Assembly: GCF_037975245.1 (NCBI RefSeq)
Contig: NC_092578.1
Span: 16,558,821-16,622,820 of the forward strand
Direction of reading: 5' to 3'
Origin: Apostichopus japonicus
Lineage: Eukaryota; Echinodermata; Holothuroidea; Aspidochirotida; Stichopodidae
DNA length: 64,000 nt
Shown piece by piece: positions 50,994 through 63,174 of this stretch. The first letter of the stretch is position 1. The number at the start of each line of letters is the position of its first letter. The position numbers were made by a program, and so were the translations under genes. The notes under the pieces are model-generated. The model was given only the letters and a program-made list of their open reading frames with translations, made no database searches and was not told where the DNA came from.

Positions 50994-53900
50994 CTTTCCA
51001 TCGTGAGAAGCCAGTAAAGACAAGTTATAACAGAATTGGGTGACTTAACGAGCCTTGTCGTTGTTGTTTTGTTATGACATTAGTCTTCTACATATGCCAG
51101 ATTGGTCACCCTTCTTCTTCTTCATACTTATTATTGTGAATGTTCAAAGTCAGACAAAGCTTACAGCTTTAAAGAAGGTAACCTGCAAGAATAACTGTCA
51201 CTATAAAAAAAAAAATATCAAATTGGAAAAAAACCAATAGGATAGTGTTAATGGTAAAATTAGTTGTTACGAAATGTTTTGTTATAACCTTCAACTAGAA
51301 GTAGTATTTTTTAAAGTCAAAAGAGACTCTGTTACATGTTATTAATGTGTGAGTGTTCAAAAGGGCTGGCTGTTTTATAAACATTGAAAGGGCTGACTTG
51401 TTTCGTAAATACTGAAACCTGATTAAATTCATCCGTAAATTCTCCTTCGTGTGAATGAAAAAATTATGTGAAAGTTGTTTTTCTCATGTATGTCCAACAA
51501 AACTGTTTCAATATGCAAATGAGAGCATTGTTATTTTAATTTTAACCTTGATTACTTATAATTGATTACTGTTATTTTTTTATTTTTTTTATTCCCCGTT
51601 AATTGGGAATTTTATTCTTTCATTCTTGAGGCGGTAAAAATTAAGAATATGGGTTAAAAGAAATGTGGTCACAGTGTGCCTGCAATGCATTATGCTCCTA
51701 TCTTAAAAAAAAAAAAAATTTTGTTTGGGCTTTTAACTTTTAGAATGATCACTCAGTTTAATAATGGGATATCTTTGAGGAATATTTTTAATTTTTTTGA
51801 AATAACTGAAATAGTGATAAACATTTTATGTTATCATTTAAAACGGCTTTAACCTTGACATTGATGACCCCCCCCCCAAATACAAATGACTTTAGTATTT
51901 TTCTTCATTCAATGTTTGCTCATAATACTCAAATGTTATATTACATCAGACATTAAGGGCACATATCACATCTACATATATTTAGTTTTCTCACACCTTG
52001 GAAAAGAAGAGGTGCCTTACTGTACGTCTTTAATACTGCTACGCAAGAAACTCCAACAGTGTTTACTAATGATTAATAATTAAATGAAACAAAAGACATA
52101 TGGCAATTTTGTTTTAAAATCATTGAATGGTGCTAGAAGCAAGGATCTCTGTACTTGCTATGTATAACATTTGCAAATTTGTAATTAACCTGTTTAAGAC
52201 ATGAAAGTTTCAGATGAGATTGTATGGTCAATACAGGACGATCCATCAACGGGGGGGGGGGGGGGGGGGAGGACGGGTGGGGTAGTAGCACATAATACTA
52301 CAACAGGAATCTCACCTGGGATAGATATGGAACTGTCTTCTCTCTGGCTCTTGATAATTGTGTTGAATATATTATGACTATAATGAAAATATTGTTAAGA
52401 TCAAAGGTAACATGATTTAGAAATGATTTTTTATGAAAAGAACAAAATAAAGTTGGAACAAACAAACAGACAATATCATTCTAGGAGATAGGGAAAGGGC
52501 ATAATAATTATCATATAAATGAAAAACAAATAAGAAGCTAGCATGGAGCTGGAAGGGCTGTGTGCAGACCAAGCAAAATGTTGTCAGTAAATGTGGTTCG
52601 GGATCCTTTCCTTTAACCTATATCAATCCACCTTTAATTCTCATACCTTCACCCATACCTCCGACCCCTCCCCCAACCTATCCTCCTCGTACCAGACAAC
52701 AGAGACTGGCATATTAAATGGTTTCTTCAGACAATGGATTATATAAGACATGCTGGTGTTTAAGTGTGATGATATTTATAATAAAACGCACCATATAATG
52801 GACAAGATGATAGCTCAATCTCCTAACTGAATATGCTTGATTGCATGATGGTAACTGCATTATGGTGATTGCTAATATTCAGCGGTGGCTTTTTTTTCAT
52901 TTTTCCTTCTTTTTCGTTTTCTTGTGATACCAGATTACAGTATGATATTGATGTAATGTAGAATGGAAGATATGAAGTAACTGCATAATTTGTAATGGAG
53001 ATACCTTCCAACTTTACAATGCATTTTGGTTTTAAATGAACTTAATGTGAAGCAACATGCAAACAGACTCAATTGAATTGGAGAAACAGTATCTTCTGCA
53101 CACTAATAACGGTTGACCAATACAGGTCGAAAAGGGGTTAAAGGTGGTGGGCCTCGGTTTCCAGAAATAAAAGATGTTATTTCTAGAAGTTGGTCCTGGC
53201 TTTGATCAACAACCAACCCTTTATTGATCCTTTAAAACAGCTGCTTCCCTTGCTACTGGTGATAATTAGTATAAATGGAGCAGTTTTTCTTCTAGTGATT
53301 TATGAAAAATTAATAAAAACTTCTGAACTGAAATTGGTTAAAAAGAGAGACAAAAAAAATGATTAAAAATAGAAATGGTAACTTCTTTTGCATTACAAGT
53401 GTCAGTACAAACTGCAGGTTTGAGTTGTTGGTTTTAATATCGATGTACATTGTGTAAATAATACGTTATGATGAGTATAAGCTGGTAATGCTTGCCAAAA
53501 TATTTTTGCTTACTGCAAGCGTATCTTACTGCAACTACTTGCAGAGTCTTATCACTTTCTTTTTTTTTTTTGTAACGGAAGAGCAGTCTTCCAAAATATA
53601 TTTCAAGTAAAAATGGTGATTTTTGGTTTGTTTTTGGTTCTCTTTTCCTCTGGTAGTTTTTGTTTTTTGTTTCTGCTTTCTTGCCCCATGAGTTCCTATT
53701 TGGGCCGAAGGTCTGAATAGGGTAAGTTTAGGAAAGTGAGGATGTTCATGGGACATGTAGCTGGTTTGATGGGGGAGTGTGGGGGGGGGGGGGGGTGAGG
53801 GATCAACAGAGGTCGTTTTCACATTATAAATACACCCATTAATATTTTCATCAGAGATCAATAAAAGAAGTAGTAGGAATTAGTTTATGATAATAGTGGT

Positions 53901-54117
53901 CCATTTAAGGTGCTCAGGAATTGCAAGCTAGTCCCATGCACATGAAAGATGGTTTTACAGTTTTATTGATGTAGCCCAACTTTGACATCTCTATACATAA
54001 AGAAGGTTTCATATTTGTTGTTGGCGGTAAAAGTTCACTTTTATATCCATACAAAGTATGTGGGTCCTCACTAGTACAATAACCCTGTTATTGAAGATCA
54101 AAGATCACGTAGAGTAT

Positions 54118-54292
54118 GAAAACCTTGTAAAAATACTAAGTAATGCTTGGATCATATTCAAAGTTGGTATGTAGAACCACTTTGTAACATGAGACAGTGT
54201 TCGCATTTGGTCGCGTGATCGCAGGATTCTTGCATTTTACATAGAGAGCCCCATAAACGTATGTTCTCTTAGGGGAGATTTTACGCCACAAT
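54118..54292. repeat. dispersed repeat, copy 2
   Basis: Second copy, starting GAAAACCTTGTAAAAATACT, with GACAGTGTTCGCATTTGGTC. 3.3 kb from copy 1. Both stop at CGCCACAA. Type of element unknown. Confidence 0.8.
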
Positions 54293-54927
54293 TCCTGGTA
54301 TGTCTTTACTGTAGCTACAAACTTGCCATTAACAAGCAGGATATTATTACTTTTTGTTGATTTTTGTAAAGGGTAATGTGATTGGTGAAATCTTTCCAAA
54401 AAGGAAACACTGGCTTCGTTAGTGCGGCACTGCACAGTGTGTATTGGTCGCAATGGTCGACCTTTTGTATTGCACTGTATGTATACAAGGCATATGCATG
54501 AACATCTAACTGCTAACATCATGAAATTCCCCCGCCCCCTCCAATTTTTTTTAAATCCCCAAAATTCCAAACCCCCCGTCCCGAAAATAAATTGATTGGA
54601 GTAATTTCCACATTATCAACATCAATGTGCCAACACTGTCGGGATGAGAGTACAAATTTAAAAAAAAACCTATTGGTTGTTAGGGAAGTCATTTCATGTC
54701 ACCGATGGTCAGTGTAGCTGTAAACCTTGTAAACATAATAAGATAATCATGTTGAGCTTGAATGAACTTTACATTTAGTATCGAGAGACACTTTTGCTAT
54801 TACAAATTTATGTTCCTTTTTTTATGTGAAGGTCAAAGATCATTTCAGGTCAAACATTAAATAACTACAATAATAACAGCTTGACTGAACTTCTATAGTT
54901 TGGTATTTGGATATAGGCCTACCTTAG

Positions 54928-55394
54928 GGTGGCATACTCCTATTAGCGTCTATATCAATCCGCCCCAAGTGTTCTCCTTCGGGAAAAGTGCCAAAAAGCA
55001 GCAGGAGAACATCTTTTTTGACCTGTTATCAATCATAATCTAGTTTTTTTGTGGCTTGCATGTGGAAGAGCATGAATGGAAGTACATGTAGTGAGAAAAT
55101 TGGGTCAATTGAGGCAATTTTAGACCCCTTTAAGGCCTCCCAGGAGCAGCGTGGGAAAATTGTTTACCACTGAGTGAAGAGGTTTGTTTACAAGTGACGA
55201 AAACTTCCGGCTCGGATAGCAAAAAATCGACACGGTCATGATACGGAAAAATGATGGTGCCATGAAAGGCCAACTTGTCAGCTATCCGGTGATGGGTAGC
55301 GTTTAGCTAGTGAAAACTTCTATCTAGACTTAGAGACCACATTACTCTTGTGATTTAGTGTGTAAGTCAATTGGGCTTTTAATGGGCGTATGCT
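54928..55394. mobile_element. candidate 467-bp inverted-repeat element
   Basis: Left GGTGGCATACTCCTATTAG and right-end complement AGCATACGCCCATTAAAAG form an imperfect inverted repeat. ACCTTAG stands directly outside both ends (54921-54927 and 55395-55401). No coding capacity, superfamily unknown. Confidence 0.5.
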
Positions 55395-56242
55395 ACCTTA
55401 GTGAATACAAGCGTCATTCACTGTGGTGGTCAAAGGTGATCCACAATCAGCAGAAGTTAAATCTCAAAGGTAAGGCATGATGAAGCATCATACTTGTTAT
55501 GTAGTTCCACTTTAGTAAACGCTAGAACCCATTGTTTTCTTTGGAATTCTAAGGTTATGTCAGGTCAACTAGGATCAAACTTCATAAACCTTAAAAACAC
55601 GTTAGCTGCTAAAGTCACCGATGAAAAGTGTGTAGGCCAATCCCTGCATATTTACCCCTGTCACTTTCAGTTCGCTACCCTTTCCTTTTATTAATAAACA
55701 TCCGTGTTTACCAAATACAGGTTTGAAAGCATATGAACCCCTCAAAGAGGATGAGTGAAACCTATAGTTTGGGCCTAATGGTTATACTTGACTACTCTCC
55801 CATTCCCTTCAAGTTTCAGGGAATTAGGGGAAATCGACATATATATCATATTGTTTAGTGCTGGTTTCGCGTTTGACTCGTCTTGCTCTCAAAAAGATTT
55901 CGTCGATCGAAGTCGCTGGTCATATCAAAACTCAGTTGTAATTACGCAATGTCTTGGTTACAATCATTCTTTCCATTTGTCGAGAGAAGACACGCCTTCA
56001 CAGGTACCAGGTATGGATTTTTTTTCCATTTTCATTGGTTGAAAGGTGCCGCGCCTCCCTTCTTAGCTTCACTGTAGTAAACAGTTTAACATGTGTCGTG
56101 GTCACCAGAGCTAAGGTCAGGACTATACAAATTCTGTGGATTATACACGTAAACAAAACCTAATACACACAGAGCGCATTGGCTGTAAATTGAATTTGGT
56201 ACTTAAACTATCCAGTATCCTAGCCTATATTACAAGCAAACG

Positions 56243-56299
56243 ATGGCCGCCAAAATTGTGGAATGCGTTCCAAATTTCTCGGAGGGTCGAAGGAAAGAG
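56243..56299 (+). CDS. FTCD: FTCD exon 1 (start)
   Basis: 19 codons from ATG, phase 0 end, donor gtttgt. Product [19 protein letters not shown], the classical FT start. The codon before ATG is not open to a better upstream start, and the length agrees with the family. Confidence 0.95.
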
Positions 56300-59200
56300 G
56301 TTTGTATATGATTGTCCGATGTGTATAGTCTCAAAAATACCATCCTTCACAAACTCTCGATAAGAGTAAAGTTTACACAATTACAGTTAGGCTTTACGTT
56401 AGGACTATAAAAAATGTTAGGCCTAAGTTATTAAACCCCTGTGGCCAAGACATTGGTTAAACTGATCAGATTGGGAGACAGTTGTACGAACTACGATAAA
56501 TACTGTTTAATGTCACCTGAGCAGGGGGCTGCTATTGTACCAGGGCCTGATTTGAGCCAACTGTCCACCTAAATAGTTGGTAAGCATGACTGCAGTTGAG
56601 CCAAGTAGACCTAAGCCTATGTATTCAAAAGGTGGCAGACTAGGCCTAACTGAAAATGGTTTGCAATATTCGTAGAATTAGTCCTCGGTTAAATTCATTG
56701 TTCAGGTTACCGTTTTGGGATTACAAAGTTACTTAAATGCATCTGAAACTCAAGTGGGTGACTTCTGTCGCACGGTCTTATGCAAATATGACAACAAGCA
56801 ACCTTATAATGTATACCACATACTATTCATGTATCAGAGAGAAGGCTACAGCACAGAAACTGCAAACTATAGTAGATCATCAACAATGTAACCAGCATTT
56901 ACCACATTAGTATAACTGCCAGAACCAGGTTTACTAGTTAGCCAAATAAATGGTCATTGCACTACTCTTCTCACTGAACATAACCAAAACAAGTTTACTG
57001 TCACTCCTGTGAGCTACTTGCCATCTCTGTTCATACATAGAGAGTGCCTGTGAATGACAGAAGTTGATCAACAGTCTGATGATTTTGTTGTTGTTGTGTG
57101 TAATCACATTTGTTTTTGGTCTTTACTATAGATTTCTTCTCCGAACCATTTTATATGAAGAAGTGTCCAGATTCTCAGACACATTCTAATATGAATGGTG
57201 GCTAAAGTTTGAGCAAGAGTGACCACAACTTAACTCTTCTGTATATGTAATTTATGCTTGTGTCAAGTCTTCTCTTGCAGTAACTATTTTCAATTAAACT
57301 TCCCCTGATTAACAAATAAATTGTTTATATAGTTGCCCTATAAACTTGGTACTTCAAACATCCAATTCTTGTAAAACCGTGACAATGTATCACTTTGACC
57401 CGGTTTTGATAGTAAGAGGTTTAGCCCTGTCGCAGTATTTGGCTAAAAGGGTAAATATGAAATTGATATCAATATACATATAGAAAGTTAAGTTTTTAGT
57501 TGGAAGCTGTCTGGCAGATTTAATGCAGAAAGAGTAAAGAATTGTTGAACAGCAAGGACCTGATTATCTTTTACACCCCTTCAGAGCCAAAGGCTTGGTT
57601 CAGCGGCCTTAGGTTCCAGGATCAAAATTCTGCCAGGAGCCAGATTCTTTTGACCTATTTAAAAATCGCTGCAGTGCAGTGGTGGTGTGGGGAGTCTTGG
57701 GTTGATTTGGTATTTCTGGCTTGTGAACTTGGGAAAAGTGGTTTGTTTTCTGTTCTTCATTTGGTTTTGAAACAAGTTCAAACAACTTTGTTCGTCATGG
57801 CTGTACTGCAGTGATGTCCAATGGAGTGACCTTGCCTACCTCAGTATTTGAGAAAGTGGTCAGATGCTGTGGCATACACTCTCGTACGTCGGATGGAGAT
57901 GTTAACTGGCCGTCCTGTGAGCAGGAATGGGAGTGAATTCACACCCCTGCCTCGTTATCCTCTGAACACTTATCAAAAAGAGAAGGCTTGAAATAAGCCG
58001 GTGTTCACCCACTATCTAACACGTACGGATAGGGTCTCCATTAAGCTACTGTAAGGCTTCCTCATCCTTGGTTCTCTAAAAAACAAAACTATATCCATGC
58101 TAAAATTTTCATTTAATGTTCTTTCGTAGGTTATAGACGCAATTGCTGATGCGGTTGCCAAAACAGAAGGATGCACCCTTCTAGATGTGGATCCGGGGGC
58201 ATCAACCAATAGAACGGTCTACACTTTCGTTGGTCCACCAGAGGCAGTCATAGAGGGTGCTCTTAACATGTGCAAGGTGGCTTACGACCTGATTGACATG
58301 CGGGTCCAGCATGGTCAGTTGTTACATCATAATAACTTTGTACTTCCAGTAGGGTATATGCTCTGAACATTATAACATTCACACCTTGTCATTGAAAGTC
58401 TTCTGTATAGACCCCAAATATAGCACGAATATCATGGATTATATATTATATAATCGGCCTGCCTTGGTCGTAAAATTTTACCAATTAGTCAGCAATGCCT
58501 GCCACATGTATTTTCTTGTATGAGGGTCTTTGTGTGAAAACTGTATGGTTAACTACACTGTAGACATGAACATATATTCACACAGTGTTTACACAAAGAG
58601 TCTAATCAGGGAGCTGCTACTCTAACAGTAGCAGCTCCCTGGTTTAATGGTGTTAAGAAGCTATGCAGGCTAATTGTAAAGCCTGAGGTCGAGTTACGAC
58701 CGTGCCAGGTCGATTACATAATCACAAAAGTTTCCTAGCTATAGCATGCTATAATTGGAGGCAATAAAGCAGATCTTTAAACTGCACAATAAAAGCCTTA
58801 TCTGTATGTTAGTTTTATAATTTTGTAATTATTTTATCTTTTGAAGGTGAACATCCTAGAATGGGGGCCTTGGATGTCTGTCCCTTTATACCTGTAAGTG
58901 GCGTCACTATGGATGATTGTGTAGAGTGTGCCAAAAAGTTTGGTGAACGTCTAGGAAAGGAATTATCTGTACCTGGTAAGTGTTGGACTTTGAATCACAA
59001 AAATTAATGAGTTCTTATATCTGTGGAATCAGCCTGTCAAAAATTCATTTAAAAATTACTACTCTTTGATATATTTGTTTCTGTTCATGTTAATCATTAT
59101 TATGTTTATCATTCAAGGCTCTTTGGATAACATTAAAATCACAAGAAAACCTCACAAAGTAAATGTAATGAACTTCTTTCATTATAAACACAGTTTGTGC

Positions 59201-62200
59201 CAGAATTGTATTGTCATAGGTACTAATTTAACAGATTTTATTTTCAATTACTTCATTTTACTTGAAATTATGGAGAACGATACCAATGACCACATTGTGA
59301 AAAAATCAATGTGAACCTTAAATGCTAAAAATAGACAAATGGACTTCACCAAATAATGTGACTAGTGTTTAGGTATAATTGTTATTCATATATGACAATA
59401 CCCAATCATCCACATCTTCACTCTTGAAATATCGGTAGGAAATGTTCTTAATTTGTCGAGGAAATATGCGTTAAAAAATGTGTTCTTTGGTTCGAGGAAA
59501 TGCATTTACCTTCAGGCATCCCCTTAAAGGCATTGAAGACTCGCCCTAAACCGTGTGCCGCCATCTGAAAAAGTTAACTTCCGTTGCTTGCAAGTGAAGT
59601 TTTTTTCTTGCCGCTACGGTAATGAAACGTGATACCTTGTGATCTGTTACCTAGACCTGAGATGTCCATTGCTGCTATGTACACTGTGTTGTGGGTATTG
59701 ACTGTAGCTGCATGTATTGACTGTACACTAGTGTCTAATTACAGAGGGTAGCAAGCTGTGTGTGTATTTTCTGGGATCGATGGTGGTGTCTAACACTTCT
59801 GTTACACCTCATTCGAAACTTGGTCAGATTACCAGCATGAGACTTTTCTTCGTGCGCGAGTCTTCAATGCCTTTAATTCGTGTCTAACTGTCATTTACGA
59901 ATATTTATTCTCGGTACAGTGTACTTGTATGGATTTGCTGCTCAAGAGGAGAAGAGAAAGAAACTGCCCTCTATCAGGGCTGGAGAGTACGAGAAAATGT
60001 CAGAAAAGGTAACATTTGCTTTTCAGATCCTGCAGGCATATTTGAGTTATTATTGAATGATAAATGGTTGTTATTAGTTTTAAGAACAAAATATTTAGGT
60101 CTAAAGAAAATTGCTTGAAATTATTACCAGATTTACATCCTGAACATTATAATGTATTGCCATTTATGTAACATTTAGTTTGACATAATGTGAGAAATGT
60201 ATACAACCCTTGCTGGTTAATGACTGGTTTCAAATACCAATCACTTGCTTTGAGGAATGTGCCACATGTACATTAACATTAAGTTGTACAAATGTTCAGG
60301 TTTTTGTTGACTAGCATCCTGTCTAATCAAAATTAACCCTACATGTCTTCCAAAAATTCATATCTCTGACATACAAAATGCTACGAGAATGTGAGGTTTA
60401 ACCTAATGGATGCAGAAAAATTCCAAAACATATTTTAAACAATCAACCTTAGCCTCTTGAATTAACCCTTAAAATCTTCTAACTTTTATTACAACAAAGT
60501 TGAAAGCTGTTCTGGGAGGCGATGATGTTTTCAAATGATTTTCCCGACATTTAGTAATATTTAAATTAAATATCCAAGTGTGATGAAATGCTGTAAGAGA
60601 AATAATTAAATGCTATACCATGGGGAAGTGACTTTGTTGGTAGCTGCCTAGGGACATAGGTTACATTACACGTAGGTAGATATTTGCCGTGTCTGTCAGT
60701 GAAATGTCGTTTTTTTTTCTTTCATTCTTGATACATTATATCTCTCTTCTTCCTCAAATGCAGGTTGTCAGTCCTGACTGGAAACCAGACTTTGGACCAG
60801 CCAACTTTGTCCCATCGTGGGGTGCTTCAGCGACAGGTGCCAGAAAGTTCCTGATCGCGTACAACGTTAACGTACTGGCGACGAAAGAACAATGCCATCG
60901 TATCGCCTTAAATGTTCGAGAAAAAGGAAGAGGCCCTGACCAGGTCCGTGGACTGCTGTTTTTTCGTGGAAATATTCAAAACTTAAAAAATATTTAATCT
61001 GGCCTGCATTGAAGTTCATTGGTTCAATTCAGTTCAATGATATTTTCTCATATATTTTGTATGAATGAAATGGTCATGAAACGTCCGTCAACGTAAAATG
61101 TCTGAACTACACTCATATATCCCTCACACTGTATCTAAAATGTTTGTCTGTTGTTTTCAGCCTGGTCGTTTGAAGGAGGTTCAGGGGATTGGATGGTGGC
61201 TGGATGAATTTAACATAGCCCAGATATCCCTCAACCTAACAGATATGGATGTAACACCGTTCCATATGGCATTTGAAGAGTGTAAGAAAGATGCAGAGGT
61301 AAGAATAACTCATATGCAAATAGCCCTGTTTTATAACAGTGAAGTGGGCCTAGCCCCTATCCTAACAATAGTTTATTCACTTCCATTTATTTATCCCTTA
61401 CATACCTTAATACATTCCTGAGAGTACCTACTTAAAATTACTTTAAAGAAACAGCCTAGCTTAATATAAACTCAAAACAGAAAAACAAAACCGTACAAAA
61501 GATTGCTTTGGTTACTAATGAAGGAATGTGGAAATTGTCTTTTGCTTTCATCACTTTTCAAATATGACATGTTCTTTTTTTATTATCATTATTTTTTTTA
61601 TGATTGTCATCTTTAATGAGGGTAAGCCCTGCTCAGTGCAGAAGCACTGCTTTCCAGAAGAAAGCATACTAATTAAAGGCAGTAATCGAAGTTAGAACCA
61701 TTACCATGGGTTACCAATCCTTATTCCTTCCTTTAGGAGTACAACCTGTCAGTCTGTGGTTCCCAAATTGTTGGTTTGGTCCCTTTGAAAGCCATTCTGG
61801 ATGCAGCAGACTATTATATTAAGAGGGACAATCTCTTCATAGAAGCAGAAGACCAACGAGTCAGACTGGTAAGAAGAATTCGGTATTATATTTTTCTTTC
61901 AACTGAAGCAATGAAATTTGTCTAATTGTCACTGAAGCAATGAAATCCGTGTCGCAAGAGTGATTCATTGGCACTTAACAAAATCACTTGAAAATCCTAC
62001 GTCCATCGTCCACATCGATTATTTAAATTTTTTGCAAGGAATCATCAAAAAGATATGATTATCATCTTTCCCTCCTTTGTACCGTGTAAGAGGTTTTATA
62101 TGTTACAGCAATCCATGTGTAAAATTTATTATTCGTAATTTAGATTTAAGTGCTAAATTCCAAGTTTCCCAGTGATTTTTTTGTGGCCCGTGAAGAAGTA

Positions 62201-63174
62201 AACGGAAAGAAAAAGAAAAAAATTCAAACTATTTCACATCATCACAAAAAACGCCGAGCTAGCTGCTTAGAATTTATTGCACTAATGATGCTGTCAGGTA
62301 GGCCAATTATCCCCATTAATGATCAACTGTACTGTATTGACATTATGTTTTTGTGACTTCAGATTAATTTCACACACCTATTGCTTGAAAGTCCTCGGAA
62401 TCAAAGGTTTGAAATCAACAGCAGGTCGTTGGTTAGGTGCGGCACAGTCAATATTTCACTCCTTATTCTGGCCCTTCATTCAAAAAGGTTGCCCACCCCT
62501 GCCTTAGATACTTTTAGCATACTTAGTTAATGTTGAGCCATGCAGTTGGTTTTAAATGCCAAAGTTACAAGCTAGAAATGATTTTTCTCAGCGATATTTA
62601 TTATCCAAAATTATCGTAACTATTTCAGGTTGTAGATCGTTTGGGCTTGAGCTCTTTGCAGCAGTTTAATCCAGATGAAAGAATAATAGAGTGAGTATTT
62701 TTTCAAAGTTTATAAGTTAGTTTACGTCTAGTTTGTTAAATCTAAGAGAGGCATGCCGTAATGTTTGGAAATAAAACCCAGGTTATTTATAAAAAAAAAT
62801 TGCTAGTGTAAACAAACAAAACAAACAAAAGTAAAAGATTGCAATAACCTTCCCAATATCCAGAAACTTCCGTTTGTTGTTTAACTTAATTTGTAAACTT
62901 ACTGTAGATGAATTTAAAATAGGAAATGTGTCTATGTTTGGTAATACCAACTTAACATATGGTTTCCTTCATTGATTGTTATTAAGCCGAATGAAACCAT
63001 GATCCCTACGATTGAGCTAAAGTGTTGACCATTTCTGGTTTGTTTAGGTATATGGTGAAAACTAAAGCAGATGGTCCTTTGGTCTCTATGAGTTTGAAGT
63101 CTTTTATTCTCAATGTCGGTGCTAGGTCATCTGCTCCTGGAGGAGGATCAGTAGCTGCAGCTGTTGGAGCATTG
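56243..63174 (+). CDS. FTCD: Formimidoyltransferase-cyclodeaminase (FTCD), 9 exons, 3' part outside window
   Basis: Bifunctional folate enzyme of histidine breakdown. The transferase moves the formimino group from formiminoglutamate to tetrahydrofolate, and the cyclodeaminase then forms 5,10-methenyl-THF and ammonia. Nine exons join in frame to 366 codons. The start ATG (56243, context aacgATGG) gives [15 protein letters not shown], one residue longer than the human start. Residues 1 to about 325 cover the formiminotransferase N- and C-subdomains. The motif [14 protein letters not shown] holds the catalytic His (His83 here, His82 in mammals). From about residue 324 the cyclodeaminase domain begins ([18 protein letters not shown]), and it is cut by the window end. 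Human FTCD is 541 residues, so about 175 are missing. The gene lies on the same strand as FMNL about 6 kb downstream of it; no functional link is implied. Confidence 0.96.
56300..58129. other. FTCD intron 1
   Basis: 1.8 kb, no repeats of note and no recognised exon. The opening at 57542-57814 has no known domain. Confidence 0.5.
58130..58313 (+). CDS. FTCD: FTCD exon 2
   Basis: 61 codons plus one base. Contains [20 protein letters not shown], the substrate/folate-binding core of the N-subdomain. Acceptor ttcgtag, donor gtcagt. Confidence 0.96.
58607..58641. mobile_element. 35-bp perfect hairpin with 7-bp direct repeats
   Basis: CAGGGAGCTGCTACT, loop CTAAC, AGTAGCAGCTCCCTG: 15-bp perfect arms. 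Flanked by GTCTAAT (58600-58606) and GTTTAAT (58642-58648), one mismatch. Same ends as the hairpin at 5976. In FTCD intron 2. Confidence 0.6.
58847..58975 (+). CDS. FTCD: FTCD exon 3 (catalytic His)
   Basis: Opens with Gly then [16 protein letters not shown], carrying the catalytic His. Ends with one base of a Val codon. Acceptor ttgaag, donor gtaagt. Confidence 0.96.
59528..59872. mobile_element. 345-bp TTAA-inserting MITE
   Basis: Perfect inverted ends AGGCATTGAAGACTCGC, with TTAA on both sides (59524-59527 and 59873-59876). A TTAA duplication is the mark of piggyBac and Kolobok groups; I cannot decide between them. No transposase. Lies in FTCD intron 3. Confidence 0.88.
59920..60008 (+). 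CDS. FTCD: FTCD exon 4
   Basis: Two bases complete Val; then [20 protein letters not shown] and GEYEKMSEK. Equivalent to YLYGEAA...LPAIRAGEYEAL. The intron before it carries a complete TTAA transposon. Confidence 0.96.
60009..60763. other. FTCD intron 4
   Basis: Ordinary AT-rich intron, nothing recognised. Confidence 0.5.
60764..60943 (+). CDS. FTCD: FTCD exon 5
   Basis: 60 codons, phase 0/0: [20 protein letters not shown] and [12 protein letters not shown], then [17 protein letters not shown]. The donor gtccgt is weak; family alignment supports it because the next exon resumes PGRLK as in human FTCD. Confidence 0.95.
61161..61298 (+). CDS. FTCD: FTCD exon 6
   Basis: 46 codons, phase 0/0: [20 protein letters not shown], then [15 protein letters not shown]. 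Matches [20 protein letters not shown] of mammals. Acceptor tttcag, donor gtaaga. Confidence 0.96.
61737..61868 (+). CDS. FTCD: FTCD exon 7
   Basis: 44 codons, phase 0/0: [20 protein letters not shown] and [14 protein letters not shown]. Matches [21 protein letters not shown]. Acceptor ctttag, donor gtaaga. Confidence 0.96.
61869..62628. other. FTCD intron 7 with possible hAT right-end fragment
   Basis: Near 62485-62507 the words AAAAGGTTGCCCACCCCTG look like a right end of a CAGGGGTGGGCAACC-type hAT element. No matching left end or target duplication found, so it may be a truncated copy. Confidence 0.35.
62629..62690 (+). CDS. FTCD: FTCD exon 8 (linker)
   Basis: 20 codons plus two bases: [20 protein letters not shown], equal to [20 protein letters not shown], the end of the transferase part. 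Donor gtgagt. Confidence 0.94.
63048..63174 (+). CDS. FTCD: FTCD exon 9 (start of cyclodeaminase)
   Basis: Completes Glu, then [19 protein letters not shown] and [18 protein letters not shown], the glycine-rich start of the cyclodeaminase domain. The last 33 bp of exon and the donor gtaaga are tandemly copied downstream; reading past the first donor soon meets a stop, so the first donor is the functional one. Confidence 0.93.

Larger units (their letters stand above)
50243..56242. other. intergenic region between FMNL and FTCD
   Basis: 6 kb without a recognised gene. It holds the two 176-bp repeat copies, a 19-G run (52251-52269), a 15-G run (53781-53795), and the 467-bp inverted-repeat element. 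The 144-codon minus-strand opening at 54136-54570 overlaps one repeat copy and is interrupted by stops in the other, so I do not call it a gene. The FTCD promoter should lie in the last few hundred bp; I see no clear TATA box. Confidence 0.5.

Noticed and set aside
54136-54570. 144-codon minus-strand opening
   Set aside because: It overlaps the dispersed repeat, and the other copy (50818-50993) has stops in the matching frame, so the reading is not maintained.
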